A DNA stretch of 64,000 nucleotides from an uncultured Lachnoclostridium sp. (GCA_946415315.1 CAMKRZ010000005.1:1-64000), one strand, 5' to 3'; shown: positions 51,854-61,067, counted from the first letter of the stretch. Numbers and translations are program-made. The notes: generated from the sequence alone by a model not told the origin.

Positions 51854-53467
51854 ATGCGAACGAAATTTTCCACAATCATCCTTACGTTCGTACTTCTTGT
51901 TGCGCTGACCGCGTGCGGCAAGAAGGAAGAAACGCCTGAGCCGGAGAAGCAGCTTCCGAAGTTCGGGTTCCGGGAGTATCAGTTTGATTCCGACGAAGGC
52001 ACGCGATGGCTGGAGAAAAAATATGAAAACCTGGGGACGGAGCGCACTCTGAGCCAATATGATGATGAGGGGGCTGTCTCCATCGTGAAATGGTATTACG
52101 ACAGCACCGGTGAGCACCTTCTGAAGTGCGTGAACTGGTCGCGCTACGAACCAACCACATCGGACGAGTACGACATGAACGGTCGGCTCATCCGAAAGTC
52201 TGTAAGGCAGATGGAGATGGAGGATGGTTCGGGCTGGTATAGGGAACTTCTTTTTCCGGACGAGTATGCAACGTATTCCGCAAAGGAAAATGGAAACGTT
52301 GGGCTGGTGCACCATGCGAATTACGTGTCGGTAAAATCGAATGTGCACGAGATCGTAACCGAATACACCTACGTCGGTGAGTCCGACACGATCAAGGGGA
52401 TCAAGACGGTAACTGCCGCCGGAGACGTGATCGGGCTGCTGGAGCGCGGCGAAGGAGATATCGTTCTGAACGCGCTGATCGACGGCGAGTACGTGCATTA
52501 TGAGGAGACGTTTGATGCCGAACAGGGTGTCGGCAAATACAATTATTCCTTTATCAGTGAAACGGAATATGGCGAAAAATCTCACGGAAGCAAGCAATAT
52601 ACTTCTTCCGGCTTACTCGTAAACGTCTTTGTGCAGGATGATCAGGGGCCGAATGAGGGAAGAACCATTGAGGTAGCCTATGGGTATGACTCCGACGGCG
52701 GTTATGATGAGTACGAGTTGTTTCGGGACTCCAATGGAGCTGTCTATTTATATAGCAAATCATGGTTTGATGCAGACGGAAAATGTCTTCGCGAGGAAAC
52801 GAAGAGCGATACGCTTGTTACGGAAGTTGAATATTCGTATTACGAGAACGGCAATTTGTCGCGGCACGCGGAGGTTAATTATTTCGGGTCTATGACGGAA
52901 GAATCCAGCAGATACGAACGGGAGTACAACGAAGACGGAACGTTCCGGTCAAGCAGAGTTTACAATGCCGGCAAACTGACAGAAGAAAACATCGACACCT
53001 ACATAGAAATGTCCGGTGTCGCAGGGCAGGTTTTGCGTTCGAAGGCCTTCCGGAATAATTATGATGAATGCTACAACGAAGTGTATTACAGCATCCAGAT
53101 GCCGAATGATTATGAACCAGGGAAAACCAAACAAGTTGTCTTCCGCACGGAGCGCGAGAATGATGCCGGGAAGATGGTGTGTTGTCAGCAAGGAATCTTT
53201 GATTCGGAGGGGCGCCTGATCCGTATCGAGGATGGGAACTGTTATGATGTAACAAAGGCTGAAATAAACGGGATTCTCATTGTCACAGAATTTGACGAGA
53301 AAGGACGGCAGACTACAGCTTACACGCGGTACTGGCCAAACTCAAACTATAACGGGGCGGACACCATGAAAGAAGAAGGAACCGTGCGGGAATACTGGGA
53401 AGGAGAAGACCCGCTGGCGGCTGAGGAAGCAGAAATGCTGAATTCGACGGTGACGGAAACGCCGTAA
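51854..53467 (+). CDS. Lipoprotein of unknown function with YD-like repeats
   Basis: A 537-residue exported lipoprotein. The signal peptide ends in LTACGKK, a lipobox with Cys at residue 21. The body is rich in Asp/Glu/Tyr/Gly and contains irregular strand-turn units such as YDMNGRLIRKS, YNEDGTFRSSRVYN, FDSEGRLIRIEDG and FDEKGRQTTAYTRYW. These resemble RHS/YD beta-repeats and probably form an open beta sheet or wrap. No enzymatic motif is seen. A GGGGGG(A) site precedes ATG 51854. No terminator separates it from the trp promoter. Confidence 0.75.
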   Translation: MRTKFSTIILTFVLLVALTACGKKEETPEPEKQLPKFGFREYQFDSDEGTRWLEKKYENLGTERTLSQYDDEGAVSIVKWYYDSTGEHLLKCVNWSRYEPTTSDEYDMNGRLIRKSVRQMEMEDGSGWYRELLFPDEYATYSAKENGNVGLVHHANYVSVKSNVHEIVTEYTYVGESDTIKGIKTVTAAGDVIGLLERGEGDIVLNALIDGEYVHYEETFDAEQGVGKYNYSFISETEYGEKSHGSKQYTSSGLLVNVFVQDDQGPNEGRTIEVAYGYDSDGGYDEYELFRDSNGAVYLYSKSWFDADGKCLREETKSDTLVTEVEYSYYENGNLSRHAEVNYFGSMTEESSRYEREYNEDGTFRSSRVYNAGKLTEENIDTYIEMSGVAGQVLRSKAFRNNYDECYNEVYYSIQMPNDYEPGKTKQVVFRTERENDAGKMVCCQQGIFDSEGRLIRIEDGNCYDVTKAEINGILIVTEFDEKGRQTTAYTRYWPNSNYNGADTMKEEGTVREYWEGEDPLAAEEAEMLNSTVTETP

Positions 53468-53475
53468 AAAAGTTG

Positions 53476-53504
53476 TTGACAGACGGCAGGCGCACTGCTA
53501 TAAT
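53476..53504 (+). promoter_or_regulatory. Promoter of the trp operon
   Basis: A full consensus promoter: TTGACA (53476-53481), a 17-bp spacer and TATAAT (53499-53504), with the start about 53511. Confidence 0.92.
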
Positions 53505-53514
53505 CGGCAACAGT

Positions 53515-53798
53515 TAAACAATCGCATACGCGAAACCGTTGAAGCGGAGATAACGGCAACGATGCCTTCACAGAGAGCCTGCGCAGCTGAGAGTCAGGCA
53601 AGAAACACATTGTCAAATGGACCGCTGAGGGCGCAGTCAAACGGGGTATCCCGGAGTATTCTGCGACGTGAGGCAGGCGTGACATGCCGGGGATATGATG
53701 GTATCCTGCAGAGAGCACGGATTTTCCGTGAATCAAGGTGGCACCGCGAATTAAGTATATTCGTCCTTGACAGAAGTAGCATTCTGTCAAGGACTTTT
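53515..53798 (+). promoter_or_regulatory. Tryptophan T-box riboswitch with terminator
   Basis: The conserved T-box AAGGTGGCACCGCG is at 53735-53748. The stem I region (about 53530-53640) holds a TGG specifier codon at 53618-53620, matching tRNA-Trp. The terminator GTCCTTGACAG (53763-53773) / CTGTCAAGGAC (53784-53794) is followed by five T. Uncharged tRNA-Trp would favour the antiterminator and switch on trpEGDCFBA. Confidence 0.9.
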
Positions 53799-53799
53799 T

Positions 53800-54051
53800 G
53801 CGCGCTAAGCGAGAGCACTCGCACCGCCGGAGGGCGGCGGGATCGGACTGACGGCCTCGCGGGAACGAGGTTCCCGGCGAGGCGGAAGGACGGGACCGGA
53901 AGCGGACGAAGTCCGCGATGCGAGTGCCGAGCGCACGTACACCGAGCGAGCTCCGCTCGCGAGGGTGAAAGGACGATCCCGGGAGCGGTCGAAGACCGTA
54001 GCGGAACGGCCGAGCGCACGTACACCGAGCGAGCTCCGCTCGCGAGGGTGC
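53800..54051 (+). repeat. REP-like repeat cluster C in the trpE leader
   Basis: Two identical 42-base copies (53927-53968 and 54010-54051, 83 bp apart), beginning GCCGAGCGCACGTACACCG and containing the GCGAGCTCCGCTCGC hairpin, are preceded by related hairpins such as GCGGACGAAGTCCGC (53903-53917). The cluster fills the untranslated leader between the T-box terminator and trpE. An open frame across it is a by-product of composition. Confidence 0.85.
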
Positions 54052-54079
54052 GCGGAACAATTTATTCAGGAGGTACCCA

Positions 54080-55546
54080 ATGAACTTCAAACCCACTCTT
54101 TCGGAACTTCAGACGCTTGCAGCCGAGGGCAAATACAACCTCGCGCCGGTGAGCTGCGAACTGCTGTCGGATTTTACGACGCCGATCGAAACGATGAAAA
54201 TACTGAAGAACGTTTCGACCCACTGCTACATGCTCGAATCGGCGCAGGCCAACGAAACATGGGGGCGCTACACGTTCCTCGGGTACGACCCGAAACTGGC
54301 GATCTCCTGCGTGGACGGCGTGCTGCAGAACGGGGAGGAGACGATCGAGACGAACGATCCGTCGGAATATCTCCGCGGGATTCTCGCGCAATGCCGGAGC
54401 CCGCGCTTTGCGGATCTGCCTCCGTTCACCGGCGGGCTGGTCGGGTATTTTTCGTATGATTACCTCGGGTACAGCGAGCCGGCTGTGCGCGGCAAGGTGG
54501 AGGATTCGGAGTCGTTCAAGGATGTCGATGTGATGCTCTTTGACAAGGTCATCGCGTTTGACAACGTGAAGCAGAAGATCATCCTGATTGCCAACGTTCG
54601 CCTCGACGATGTCGAAGCCGGGTACGCAAAAGCCGTTGAGGAGCTCAAGCGGATGGCAGAACTGCTTCGGCACGGTGAGAAGAAGCAGGAGCCCGCGGGT
54701 CGCCTGACCGGTGAGGTCACGGCGCTGTTCAGCCGCGAGGAATACTGCGATATGGTGGAGAAGGCGAAGAATTACATCCGGGAGGGTGACATTTTTCAGA
54801 TCGTGCTTTCGAACCGCCTGTGCGCCCCGTTTGAGGGTAGCCTGCTGAACACCTACCGCGTGCTGAGGACGATTAATCCTTCCCCGTACATGTTTTATTT
54901 TGCGGGTACGGATGTTGAGGTTGCGGGCGCTTCGCCCGAGACGCTCGTGAAGCTGACGGACGGCGTGCTGCATACGTTCCCGCTCGCGGGAACCAGGCCG
55001 CGCGGCAAGACGATGCGCGAGGATGCGATGCTCGAGAGCGAGCTTCTCGCGGACGAGAAGGAACTTGCGGAGCACAACATGCTGGTCGACCTCGGGCGCA
55101 ACGATCTCGGCAAGATCAGCAAGTTCGGTACAGTGGAGGTTGAGAAGTATCATCAGATTGAGCGGTTTTCGCACGTGATGCACATCGGTTCCACAGTGCG
55201 CGGATCCATTCGGGACGACCGCGATGCGCTTGATGCGATCGAGGCGGTGCTGCCGGCCGGAACGCTTTCCGGAGCGCCGAAGATCCGTGCATGCCAGCTG
55301 ATCGCAGAGCTTGAAAACAACAAACGCGGAATTTACGGCGGCGCTATCGGTTACATCGATTTTGCGGGCAACATGGACACCTGCATCGCGATCCGCATCG
55401 CGTACAAAAAGAACGGCAAAGTGTTCGTGAGAAGCGGCGCGGGGATCGTTGCGGATTCGGTACCGGAGAAGGAATACGAGGAGTGCCTGAACAAAGCGAA
55501 AGCTTCGCTGCAGGCGCTGCAAATGGCAGCGGAGGTGGACGCATGA
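54080..55546 (+). CDS. trpE: Anthranilate synthase component I
   Basis: A 488-residue chorismate-utilising enzyme that makes anthranilate with TrpG. An MLES motif near residue 50 matches the tryptophan feedback site (LLES in relatives), so it is probably feedback inhibited. Catalytic-domain landmarks are IFQIVLSNR, PSPYMFYF, LAGTRPRGKT, LVDLGRNDLGKI and GTLSGAPKIRA. AGGAGGT precedes ATG 54080, and the gene overlaps trpG (ATGA). Confidence 0.95.
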   Translation: MNFKPTLSELQTLAAEGKYNLAPVSCELLSDFTTPIETMKILKNVSTHCYMLESAQANETWGRYTFLGYDPKLAISCVDGVLQNGEETIETNDPSEYLRGILAQCRSPRFADLPPFTGGLVGYFSYDYLGYSEPAVRGKVEDSESFKDVDVMLFDKVIAFDNVKQKIILIANVRLDDVEAGYAKAVEELKRMAELLRHGEKKQEPAGRLTGEVTALFSREEYCDMVEKAKNYIREGDIFQIVLSNRLCAPFEGSLLNTYRVLRTINPSPYMFYFAGTDVEVAGASPETLVKLTDGVLHTFPLAGTRPRGKTMREDAMLESELLADEKELAEHNMLVDLGRNDLGKISKFGTVEVEKYHQIERFSHVMHIGSTVRGSIRDDRDALDAIEAVLPAGTLSGAPKIRACQLIAELENNKRGIYGGAIGYIDFAGNMDTCIAIRIAYKKNGKVFVRSGAGIVADSVPEKEYEECLNKAKASLQALQMAAEVDA

Positions 55547-56109
55547 TTCTTTTGATCGACAACTATGACAGCTTTTCCTATAACCTCTATCAGCTGGTCG
55601 GCGAGATCAATCCGGACATCAAAGTGATCCGCAACGACGAGAAGACGGTGGACGAGATCGCGGCGCTTGCGCCCGACCACATTATTCTCTCCCCCGGACC
55701 GGGGCGGCCGGAGGACGCGGGTATCATCATTGAGGCGGCGCGGACGCTCGGCAAGACAATTCCGACCCTGGGCGTGTGCCTCGGACACCAGGCGATCTGC
55801 GCGGCATTCGGCGCGACCGTGACATACGCAAAGCGGTTGATGCACGGGAAGCAGTCGCAAGTCAAGTTTGATGCGAACTGTCCGATTTTCGCGCATTGCC
55901 CGAAGGAAGCCCCCGTGGCTCGTTATCACTCGCTCGCGGCTGACGCCGCGACCATCCCCGAGGAGCTTCGGGTCACCGCCGTCACGGACGACGGCGAGGT
56001 AATGGCCGTGCAGCATCGGGACTATCCGATCTACGGCGTGCAGTTCCACCCCGAGTCGATCCTGACTCCGGACGGCAAGCAAATGCTGCGGAATTTCCTG
56101 AGACAGTAG
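55543..56109 (+). CDS. trpG: Anthranilate synthase component II (glutamine amidotransferase)
   Basis: A 188-residue class I glutamine amidotransferase that feeds ammonia to TrpE. The start MILLIDNYDSFSYNLYQ, LSPGPGRPEDAG, nucleophile Cys in GVCLGHQAI and the late His-Glu pair in QFHPESILT are intact. Its ATG overlaps the trpE stop. The trpG stop is followed by an unusually long 474-base gap before trpD. Confidence 0.95.
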   Translation: MILLIDNYDSFSYNLYQLVGEINPDIKVIRNDEKTVDEIAALAPDHIILSPGPGRPEDAGIIIEAARTLGKTIPTLGVCLGHQAICAAFGATVTYAKRLMHGKQSQVKFDANCPIFAHCPKEAPVARYHSLAADAATIPEELRVTAVTDDGEVMAVQHRDYPIYGVQFHPESILTPDGKQMLRNFLRQ

Positions 56110-56202
56110 GGAGAAAGGGGCGAAGGTAACGCCCGGAAGCGACTCGTTCCCTGTCGGCAGGCGTGGGAATCAGCTTGAAAACCCGTCTGCTAACTCGGGT
56201 TT

Positions 56203-56490
56203 CTGTTGAAACCAGCGTTTAAATGAAAAGCAACAGAAGAAACTCAAATGAGGTATACCTTAAAAGAGTAGTTTTCAGAGAAAACTCTGTTGAAAATCTC
56301 CGTTATTGCGAATTCAACAGAAAAAGAGATGAGTCTAAACCTGTTGAAGCGCCCTTTGCAGGATAATCTTTCTGTTGAGATTGAGTAAAACACAGAGTAA
56401 CAACAGAAGTATTCATGATTCTGATAAAAATCGGCTTTACCTGTCTCGATAATTTCTGTTGAACACGAGTGAAAAGAAGTAAGACAACAG
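56203..56490. repeat. Four dyads with 84-85-bp period between trpG and trpD
   Basis: CTGTTG and CAACAG face each other at 56203/56231, 56287/56315, 56372/56401 and 56456/56485, each with a 22-23-base interior. Pair starts are 84, 85 and 84 bp apart. Flanks usually extend to TTCTGTTG and CAACAGAA. One extra CTGTTG lies at 56341. Interiors are not conserved. The region is far more AT-rich than the operon around it. No gene fits the 474-base gap (56110-56583). Confidence 0.8.
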
Positions 56491-56583
56491 AAATTGTGGA
56501 AAAAAGAAGCGAATAAGATAAAAAAAGCAAGATACAGAGCAGTTAATTCACTGAGAATTATAAAGAAAAAGGAGACCAAAACA

Positions 56584-57606
56584 ATGATCAAGGAAGCAAT
56601 CGTAAAGATCGTCAGCAAGGAAGACCTCACGTATGATGAGGCGTACGCAGTAATGAACGAAATCATGAGCGGTGAAACGTCGCCCACGCAGAACTCGGCG
56701 TTTCTGGCAGCGCTTTCCACGAAGAGCGCACGGGCAGAGACAACAGACGAGATCGCAGGTTGCGCGGCAGCTATGCGCGACCACGCAACGCAGGTGAACA
56801 CCGGTATGGATGTATTTGAAATTGTCGGAACCGGCGGAGACAACGCGCAGAGCTTCAACATCTCCACGACAGCGGCAATCGTAGCTGCAGCAGGAGGCGT
56901 GAAGGTTGCAAAGCACGGAAACCGTGCGGCTTCCTCGCTGTGCGGTACAGCGGACTGCCTGGAGGCTCTCGGAGTGAACATCCAGCAGAGCCCGGAGCGC
57001 TGCATCGAGTTGCTCAAGGAAGCCGGAATGTGCTTCTTCTTTGCGCAGAAGTATCACACCTCGATGAAGTATGTCGGACCGATCCGCAAGGAGCTTGGAT
57101 TCCGTACGGTCTTCAACATTCTCGGACCTTTGACGAACCCCGGACACCCGACGATGCAGCTTCTCGGAGTTTATGATGAGTATCTTGTTGAGCCGCTCGC
57201 ACAGGTTCTCGTAAACCTCGGTGTGAAGCGAGGAATGGTTGTTTACGGCCAGGACAAGCTTGATGAAATCTCCATGAGCGCACCGACAAAGATCTGCGAG
57301 ATCCGCGACGGATGGTTCCGAAGCACGGTGGTCAAGCCGGAGGATTTCGGGTTTGAACGCTGCACGAAGGAAGATCTCAAGGGCGGCACTCCCGCGGAAA
57401 ATGCACAGATCACCCGCGACATTCTCGCAGGCCAGAAAGGCCACAAGCGCAATGCGGTACTGATGAATGCAGGCGCGGCTCTCTATATCGCAGGTAAGGC
57501 AGAGACCTTTGCTGACGGAGTCAAACTTGCTGCAGAGATCATCGATTCCGGCAAGGCAGTGGCAACGCTTGAGAAGATCATCGAGGTCAGCAACAGACCG
57601 GAGTGA
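56584..57606 (+). CDS. trpD: Anthranilate phosphoribosyltransferase
   Basis: A 340-residue enzyme that joins anthranilate to PRPP. Signature motifs are [15 protein letters not shown] (PRPP loop), [21 protein letters not shown] and [12 protein letters not shown] 56584 follows AAAGGAG; the short open frame before it lies in the AT-rich repeat region. Codon use near the start is somewhat more AT-rich than in trpE or trpB. Confidence 0.95.
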   Translation: MIKEAIVKIVSKEDLTYDEAYAVMNEIMSGETSPTQNSAFLAALSTKSARAETTDEIAGCAAAMRDHATQVNTGMDVFEIVGTGGDNAQSFNISTTAAIVAAAGGVKVAKHGNRAASSLCGTADCLEALGVNIQQSPERCIELLKEAGMCFFFAQKYHTSMKYVGPIRKELGFRTVFNILGPLTNPGHPTMQLLGVYDEYLVEPLAQVLVNLGVKRGMVVYGQDKLDEISMSAPTKICEIRDGWFRSTVVKPEDFGFERCTKEDLKGGTPAENAQITRDILAGQKGHKRNAVLMNAGAALYIAGKAETFADGVKLAAEIIDSGKAVATLEKIIEVSNRPE

Positions 57607-57621
57607 TCGGAAGAAGCAACA

Positions 57622-57757
57622 GCGGAGGTCGGCAGCAGAGCAGGAAGTTGCGATTGCAGAGGTCGGCAGCGGAGTCGAAAGTCGCGATGGCAGAGGTCGG
57701 CAGCAAGAGCGAAGCCGTGATCGCGGAGGTCGGCAGCAGAACCGAAAGCCGCTATCG
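57622..57757 (+). repeat. 33-34-bp tandem repeat between trpD and trpC
   Basis: GC(A/G)GAGGTCGGCAGC recurs at 57622, 57656, 57690 and 57723, each followed by a variable 18-20-base tail. The frame is open into trpC but has no ribosome site, so it is most likely untranslated spacer. Confidence 0.8.
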
Positions 57758-57812
57758 ACAGAAACAAAAGAGTTATATGCCCCGCGATCAGCAGGGGCTT
57801 GAGGTAGATCAG

Positions 57813-58595
57813 ATGAACATACTGGAACAATTAGCAGAGCATGCGCGCGAGCGCACGGAGGCAGCGAAGCAGAGACTTTCTGAGGCAGACATTCGCCGTA
57901 TGGCGGAGTCCCTTCCGGTGCAGCCGGGAAGGTTTGAGGCAGCGCTGTCGCACCCCGGAATTTCCTTTATCTGCGAATGCAAGAAAGCGTCGCCGTCGAA
58001 AGGGCTGATCGCGCCTGAGTACGCATACTACCGTGTGGCGCGCGAGTACGAGGCGGCAGGGGCGGATGCAATTTCCGTGCTGACGGAGCCGAAGTGGTTC
58101 CTCGGAAGTGACGAGCATTTGCGGGAAATTGCGGAAGGCGTTACGATCCCGTGCCTGCGGAAGGATTTTACGGTGGATCCGTACATGATCTACGAGGCTA
58201 AGCTTCTCGGCGCGTCAGCGGTGCTGCTGATCGTTTCCATTCTTGACGAGGCGCGGATTCGGGAGTATCTTGGAATTTGCAAAACCCTCGGACTCGCGGC
58301 GCTCACGGAGGCGCACGACGAGGAAGAGATTGAGACAGCGCTTCGCGCGGGGGCCGGGATCATCGGAGTGAACAACCGGAATCTCAAGGATTTTACGGTG
58401 GATACGGGCAACAGCCGCAAGCTTCGCCAAATGGTCCCCCGGAACGTAATCTTCGTCTCGGAGAGCGGCGTAAAGACCGCGGACGACGTGGCGGCGCTGC
58501 GCGCAAACGGCGTGGATGCGGTGCTGGTCGGCGAGACACTGATGCGCGCGACGGACAAGCGCGCAAAACTTGCGGAGCTGCGCGGTAACAACTGA
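57813..58595 (+). CDS. trpC: Indole-3-glycerol phosphate synthase
   Basis: A 260-residue TIM-barrel enzyme. ICECKKASPSKGLI holds the catalytic Lys region, with FTVDPYMIYEAKLLGASAVLLIV, NNRNLKDF and SESGVKTADDV following. The start MNILEQLAEHARERTE matches relatives; the upstream open frame crosses the tandem repeat and would add about 70 residues without homology. The last residues (ELRGNN) are copied in degenerate form downstream. Confidence 0.93.
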   Translation: MNILEQLAEHARERTEAAKQRLSEADIRRMAESLPVQPGRFEAALSHPGISFICECKKASPSKGLIAPEYAYYRVAREYEAAGADAISVLTEPKWFLGSDEHLREIAEGVTIPCLRKDFTVDPYMIYEAKLLGASAVLLIVSILDEARIREYLGICKTLGLAALTEAHDEEEIETALRAGAGIIGVNNRNLKDFTVDTGNSRKLRQMVPRNVIFVSESGVKTADDVAALRANGVDAVLVGETLMRATDKRAKLAELRGNN

Positions 58596-58690
58596 ACCGC
58601 TGGAGTCGCGCGGCAGCAACCGAACCGGTGGAGCTACACGACTACAACTGACCGTGCTGAAATGACGGAGCTGCGCGGCAACTTCTGACA
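58574..58690 (+). repeat. Degenerate copies of the trpC 3' end
   Basis: The end of trpC (GGAGCTGCGCGGTAACAACT at 58574) recurs, increasingly altered, at 58602, 58630 and 58667 (GGAGCTGCGCGGCAACTTCT), filling most of the gap to trpF. Confidence 0.65.
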
Positions 58691-58771
58691 CTCCGGGAAA
58701 ACGGATCGCCGGAGGATGCCGGCGGGTTTTGCGGAGCATGTCTACGGCAAACGCACAGAGGGATCAGCTTT

Positions 58772-59779
58772 ATGACGAAAATAAAACTCTGCGGGATGAC
58801 CCGCACACAGGACATCGAAGCGGCCAACGCGCTGCGACCGGAGTACATCGGCTTCGTGTTTGCACAGAAGAGCAAGCGATATGTGACGCCTGAGAAGGCG
58901 AGGGAGCTGCGCGCGCTTCTGGCGCACGGAATTCAGGCGGTCGGCGTTTTCGTCGACGCGGAACCGGAGCAGGTGGCGGGGTTGCTCAACGAGGGAACCC
59001 TTGATATCGCGCAGCTGCACGGCGCGGAGGATGAAGCGTACATCGCGAGACTTCGCAAGCTTACAAACCGGCCGATCATACAGGTATTCCGTCTTGCGAG
59101 TGCTTCTTCGGAAAATGTCGGGCAAAGCAGAGCGAAAGCGGCGGCAGCCTCCCGGGGAGCCGTCGGGTCAATCGGCACAGAGCCGAACGGCACTGTGCCA
59201 GGAGTAAAGACAGCTTTTGCGGATCCGAGTTTTGCGGACGTACTGCGGGCGGCGCAAAGTCTCGCGGCAAACGCAGGCAACTCAGTAAACGCAGGTAACC
59301 CGACTAACGCAGGTAACCCGACTAACGCAGGTAACCCTGCAAACGCAGGCAACCCTGCAAACGCAGGCAACCCGGCAAACGCAGGCAACCTGACTAACGC
59401 AGGCAACCCGGCAAACGCAGGTAATTCGGCAGCGCAGGCACTTGCCAAGGCGGTGGCCGATGCTATGGCAGCACAGGAGCGCGCGCTGGCTCAACTGGAG
59501 ATCGCGCGGGTTCTTGCGGCAGCGGCGGCGAGCACGGCGGATTATCTCCTGTTCGATTCGGGCGCGGGAACCGGGGAACTGCTGGCGAGAGAATCTCTCC
59601 ACGGCTTCCGGAGACCGTATTTTCTGGCAGGAGGGCTTGCCCCGGAAAATGTAGCGAAGGCGATCTCGGACCTGCATCCATTTGCGGTCGATGTCAGCTC
59701 AGGCATTGAAACCGACGGGGTGAAGGATGCCGGAAAGATGCGCAGATTCTGCGAGAACGTTCGAAGCGCCGGCGAGTGA
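58772..59779 (+). CDS. trpF: Phosphoribosylanthranilate isomerase with large repeat insertion
   Basis: 335 residues, against about 200-215 for the family. The N-terminal half (IKLCGMTRTQDIEAAN with catalytic Cys7, GFVF, QLHGAEDEAYI, IIQVFRL) and the C-terminal half (LLFDSGAGTGE with catalytic Asp262, FLAGGLAPENV, VDVSSGIETDGVKD) are intact. Between them, at about residues 112-250, lies an insertion of about 110-130 residues: an Ala/Ser-rich part, ten or so N-A-G-N repeats (167-219), and an Ala-rich helix. The barrel could still close with the insert as an external loop. Confidence 0.9.
   Translation: MTKIKLCGMTRTQDIEAANALRPEYIGFVFAQKSKRYVTPEKARELRALLAHGIQAVGVFVDAEPEQVAGLLNEGTLDIAQLHGAEDEAYIARLRKLTNRPIIQVFRLASASSENVGQSRAKAAAASRGAVGSIGTEPNGTVPGVKTAFADPSFADVLRAAQSLAANAGNSVNAGNPTNAGNPTNAGNPANAGNPANAGNPANAGNLTNAGNPANAGNSAAQALAKAVADAMAAQERALAQLEIARVLAAAAASTADYLLFDSGAGTGELLARESLHGFRRPYFLAGGLAPENVAKAISDLHPFAVDVSSGIETDGVKDAGKMRRFCENVRSAGE
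59270..59428 (+). repeat. 18-bp-type tandem repeat encoding NAGNPx in trpF
   Basis: About nine units of the form AACGCAGGxAACCCG plus one codon encode N-A-G-N-P-(T/A). All changes keep the frame. Pure repeats of this kind expand and contract by slippage, so copy number probably varies among strains. Confidence 0.9.
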
Positions 59780-59876
59780 GCAGGAAGCCCGAATAACCGG
59801 AGAGAGCAGAGAAGTCCGAATGAAGGCGAGCAAGACAGTAAGATGATTTGTTCAAGATAGAGAAAGGAAGCATACC

Positions 59877-61067
59877 ATGAGTAATCCAAACGGACGGTTC
59901 GGTGTTCACGGAGGCCAGTACATTCCGGAAACGCTGATGAATGCGGTGATTGAGCTGGAGGAAGCTTACAATCGATATAAGAACGATCCGGAGTTCCAAC
60001 GCGAACTGTCGGAGCTCTTCAACGAGTACGCGGGGCGGCCGTCGCGGCTGTACTACGCGGAGAAGATGACGAATGACCTCGGCGGCGCGAAGATTTACCT
60101 CAAGCGTGAGGATCTGAATCACACGGGCGCGCACAAGATCAACAACGTGCTCGGGCAGGCGCTCCTTGCAAAGAAAATGGGCAAGACCCGCCTGATCGCG
60201 GAGACCGGCGCCGGCCAGCACGGCGTGGCGACGGCGACAGCTGCGGCGCTGATGGGCATGGAGTGCGTCGTGTTCATGGGCGAGGAGGACACGATCCGGC
60301 AGGCGCTGAACGTGTACCGCATGCGGCTTCTGGGCGCGGAGGTCATCCCCGTCAAGAGCGGCACGGCGACCCTGAAAGACGCGGTTTCGGAGGCGATGCG
60401 CGAGTGGACGAACCGCATCAGCGACACGCATTACTGCCTTGGATCCGTGATGGGACCGCATCCTTTTCCGACGATCGTGCGTGATTTTCAGGCGGTGATC
60501 TCGCGGGAGATCAAGGAGCAGATCCTGGCGAAGGAGGGACGCCTTCCCGACGCGGTACTCGCGTGCGTGGGCGGCGGCTCGAACGCCATCGGAAGTTTTT
60601 ATCATTTTATCGGAGATGAGGGCGTGCGCTTGATCGGCTGCGAGGCGGCCGGGCGCGGCGTCGACACATGGGAGACGGCGGCGACCATCGCCACGGGAAA
60701 GCTGGGCATTTTCCACGGAATGAAGTCGTATTTCTGCCAGGACGAGTTCGGGCAGATCGCGCCGGTCTACTCGATCTCGGCGGGTCTCGACTACCCGGGC
60801 GTCGGGCCGGAGCATGCGTACCTGCACGACATCGGACGTGCGGAGTATGTGCCGGTGACCGACGAGGAGGCCGTGCAGGCATTTGAGTACCTCGCGAGGA
60901 CGGAGGGCATCATCCCTGCGATCGAGTCCGCTCACGCGGTGGCTCACGCGCGGAAAATCGCGCCCGCGATGGACAAGGACAAGATCATCGTGATCACGAT
61001 TTCCGGGCGCGGCGACAAGGACTGCGCGGCGATCGCGCGGTACAGAGGGGAGGATATCCATGAGTGA
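59877..61067 (+). CDS. trpB: Tryptophan synthase beta chain
   Basis: A 396-residue PLP enzyme that joins indole and serine. The PLP lysine is Lys87 in HTGAHKINN. The [17 protein letters not shown] segment, the phosphate-binding [10 protein letters not shown] and the C-terminal SGRGDKD are diagnostic of TrpB1. AGAAAGGAAG precedes ATG 59877. It overlaps trpA by 8 bases. Confidence 0.96.
   Translation: MSNPNGRFGVHGGQYIPETLMNAVIELEEAYNRYKNDPEFQRELSELFNEYAGRPSRLYYAEKMTNDLGGAKIYLKREDLNHTGAHKINNVLGQALLAKKMGKTRLIAETGAGQHGVATATAAALMGMECVVFMGEEDTIRQALNVYRMRLLGAEVIPVKSGTATLKDAVSEAMREWTNRISDTHYCLGSVMGPHPFPTIVRDFQAVISREIKEQILAKEGRLPDAVLACVGGGSNAIGSFYHFIGDEGVRLIGCEAAGRGVDTWETAATIATGKLGIFHGMKSYFCQDEFGQIAPVYSISAGLDYPGVGPEHAYLHDIGRAEYVPVTDEEAVQAFEYLARTEGIIPAIESAHAVAHARKIAPAMDKDKIIVITISGRGDKDCAAIARYRGEDIHE

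Noticed and set aside
56203-56490. CRISPR array or TRAP-binding leader in the trp operon
   Set aside because: The 84-bp period and unconserved interiors do not fit CRISPR, and there is no run of GAG/TAG triplets at 2-3-base spacing as TRAP needs.
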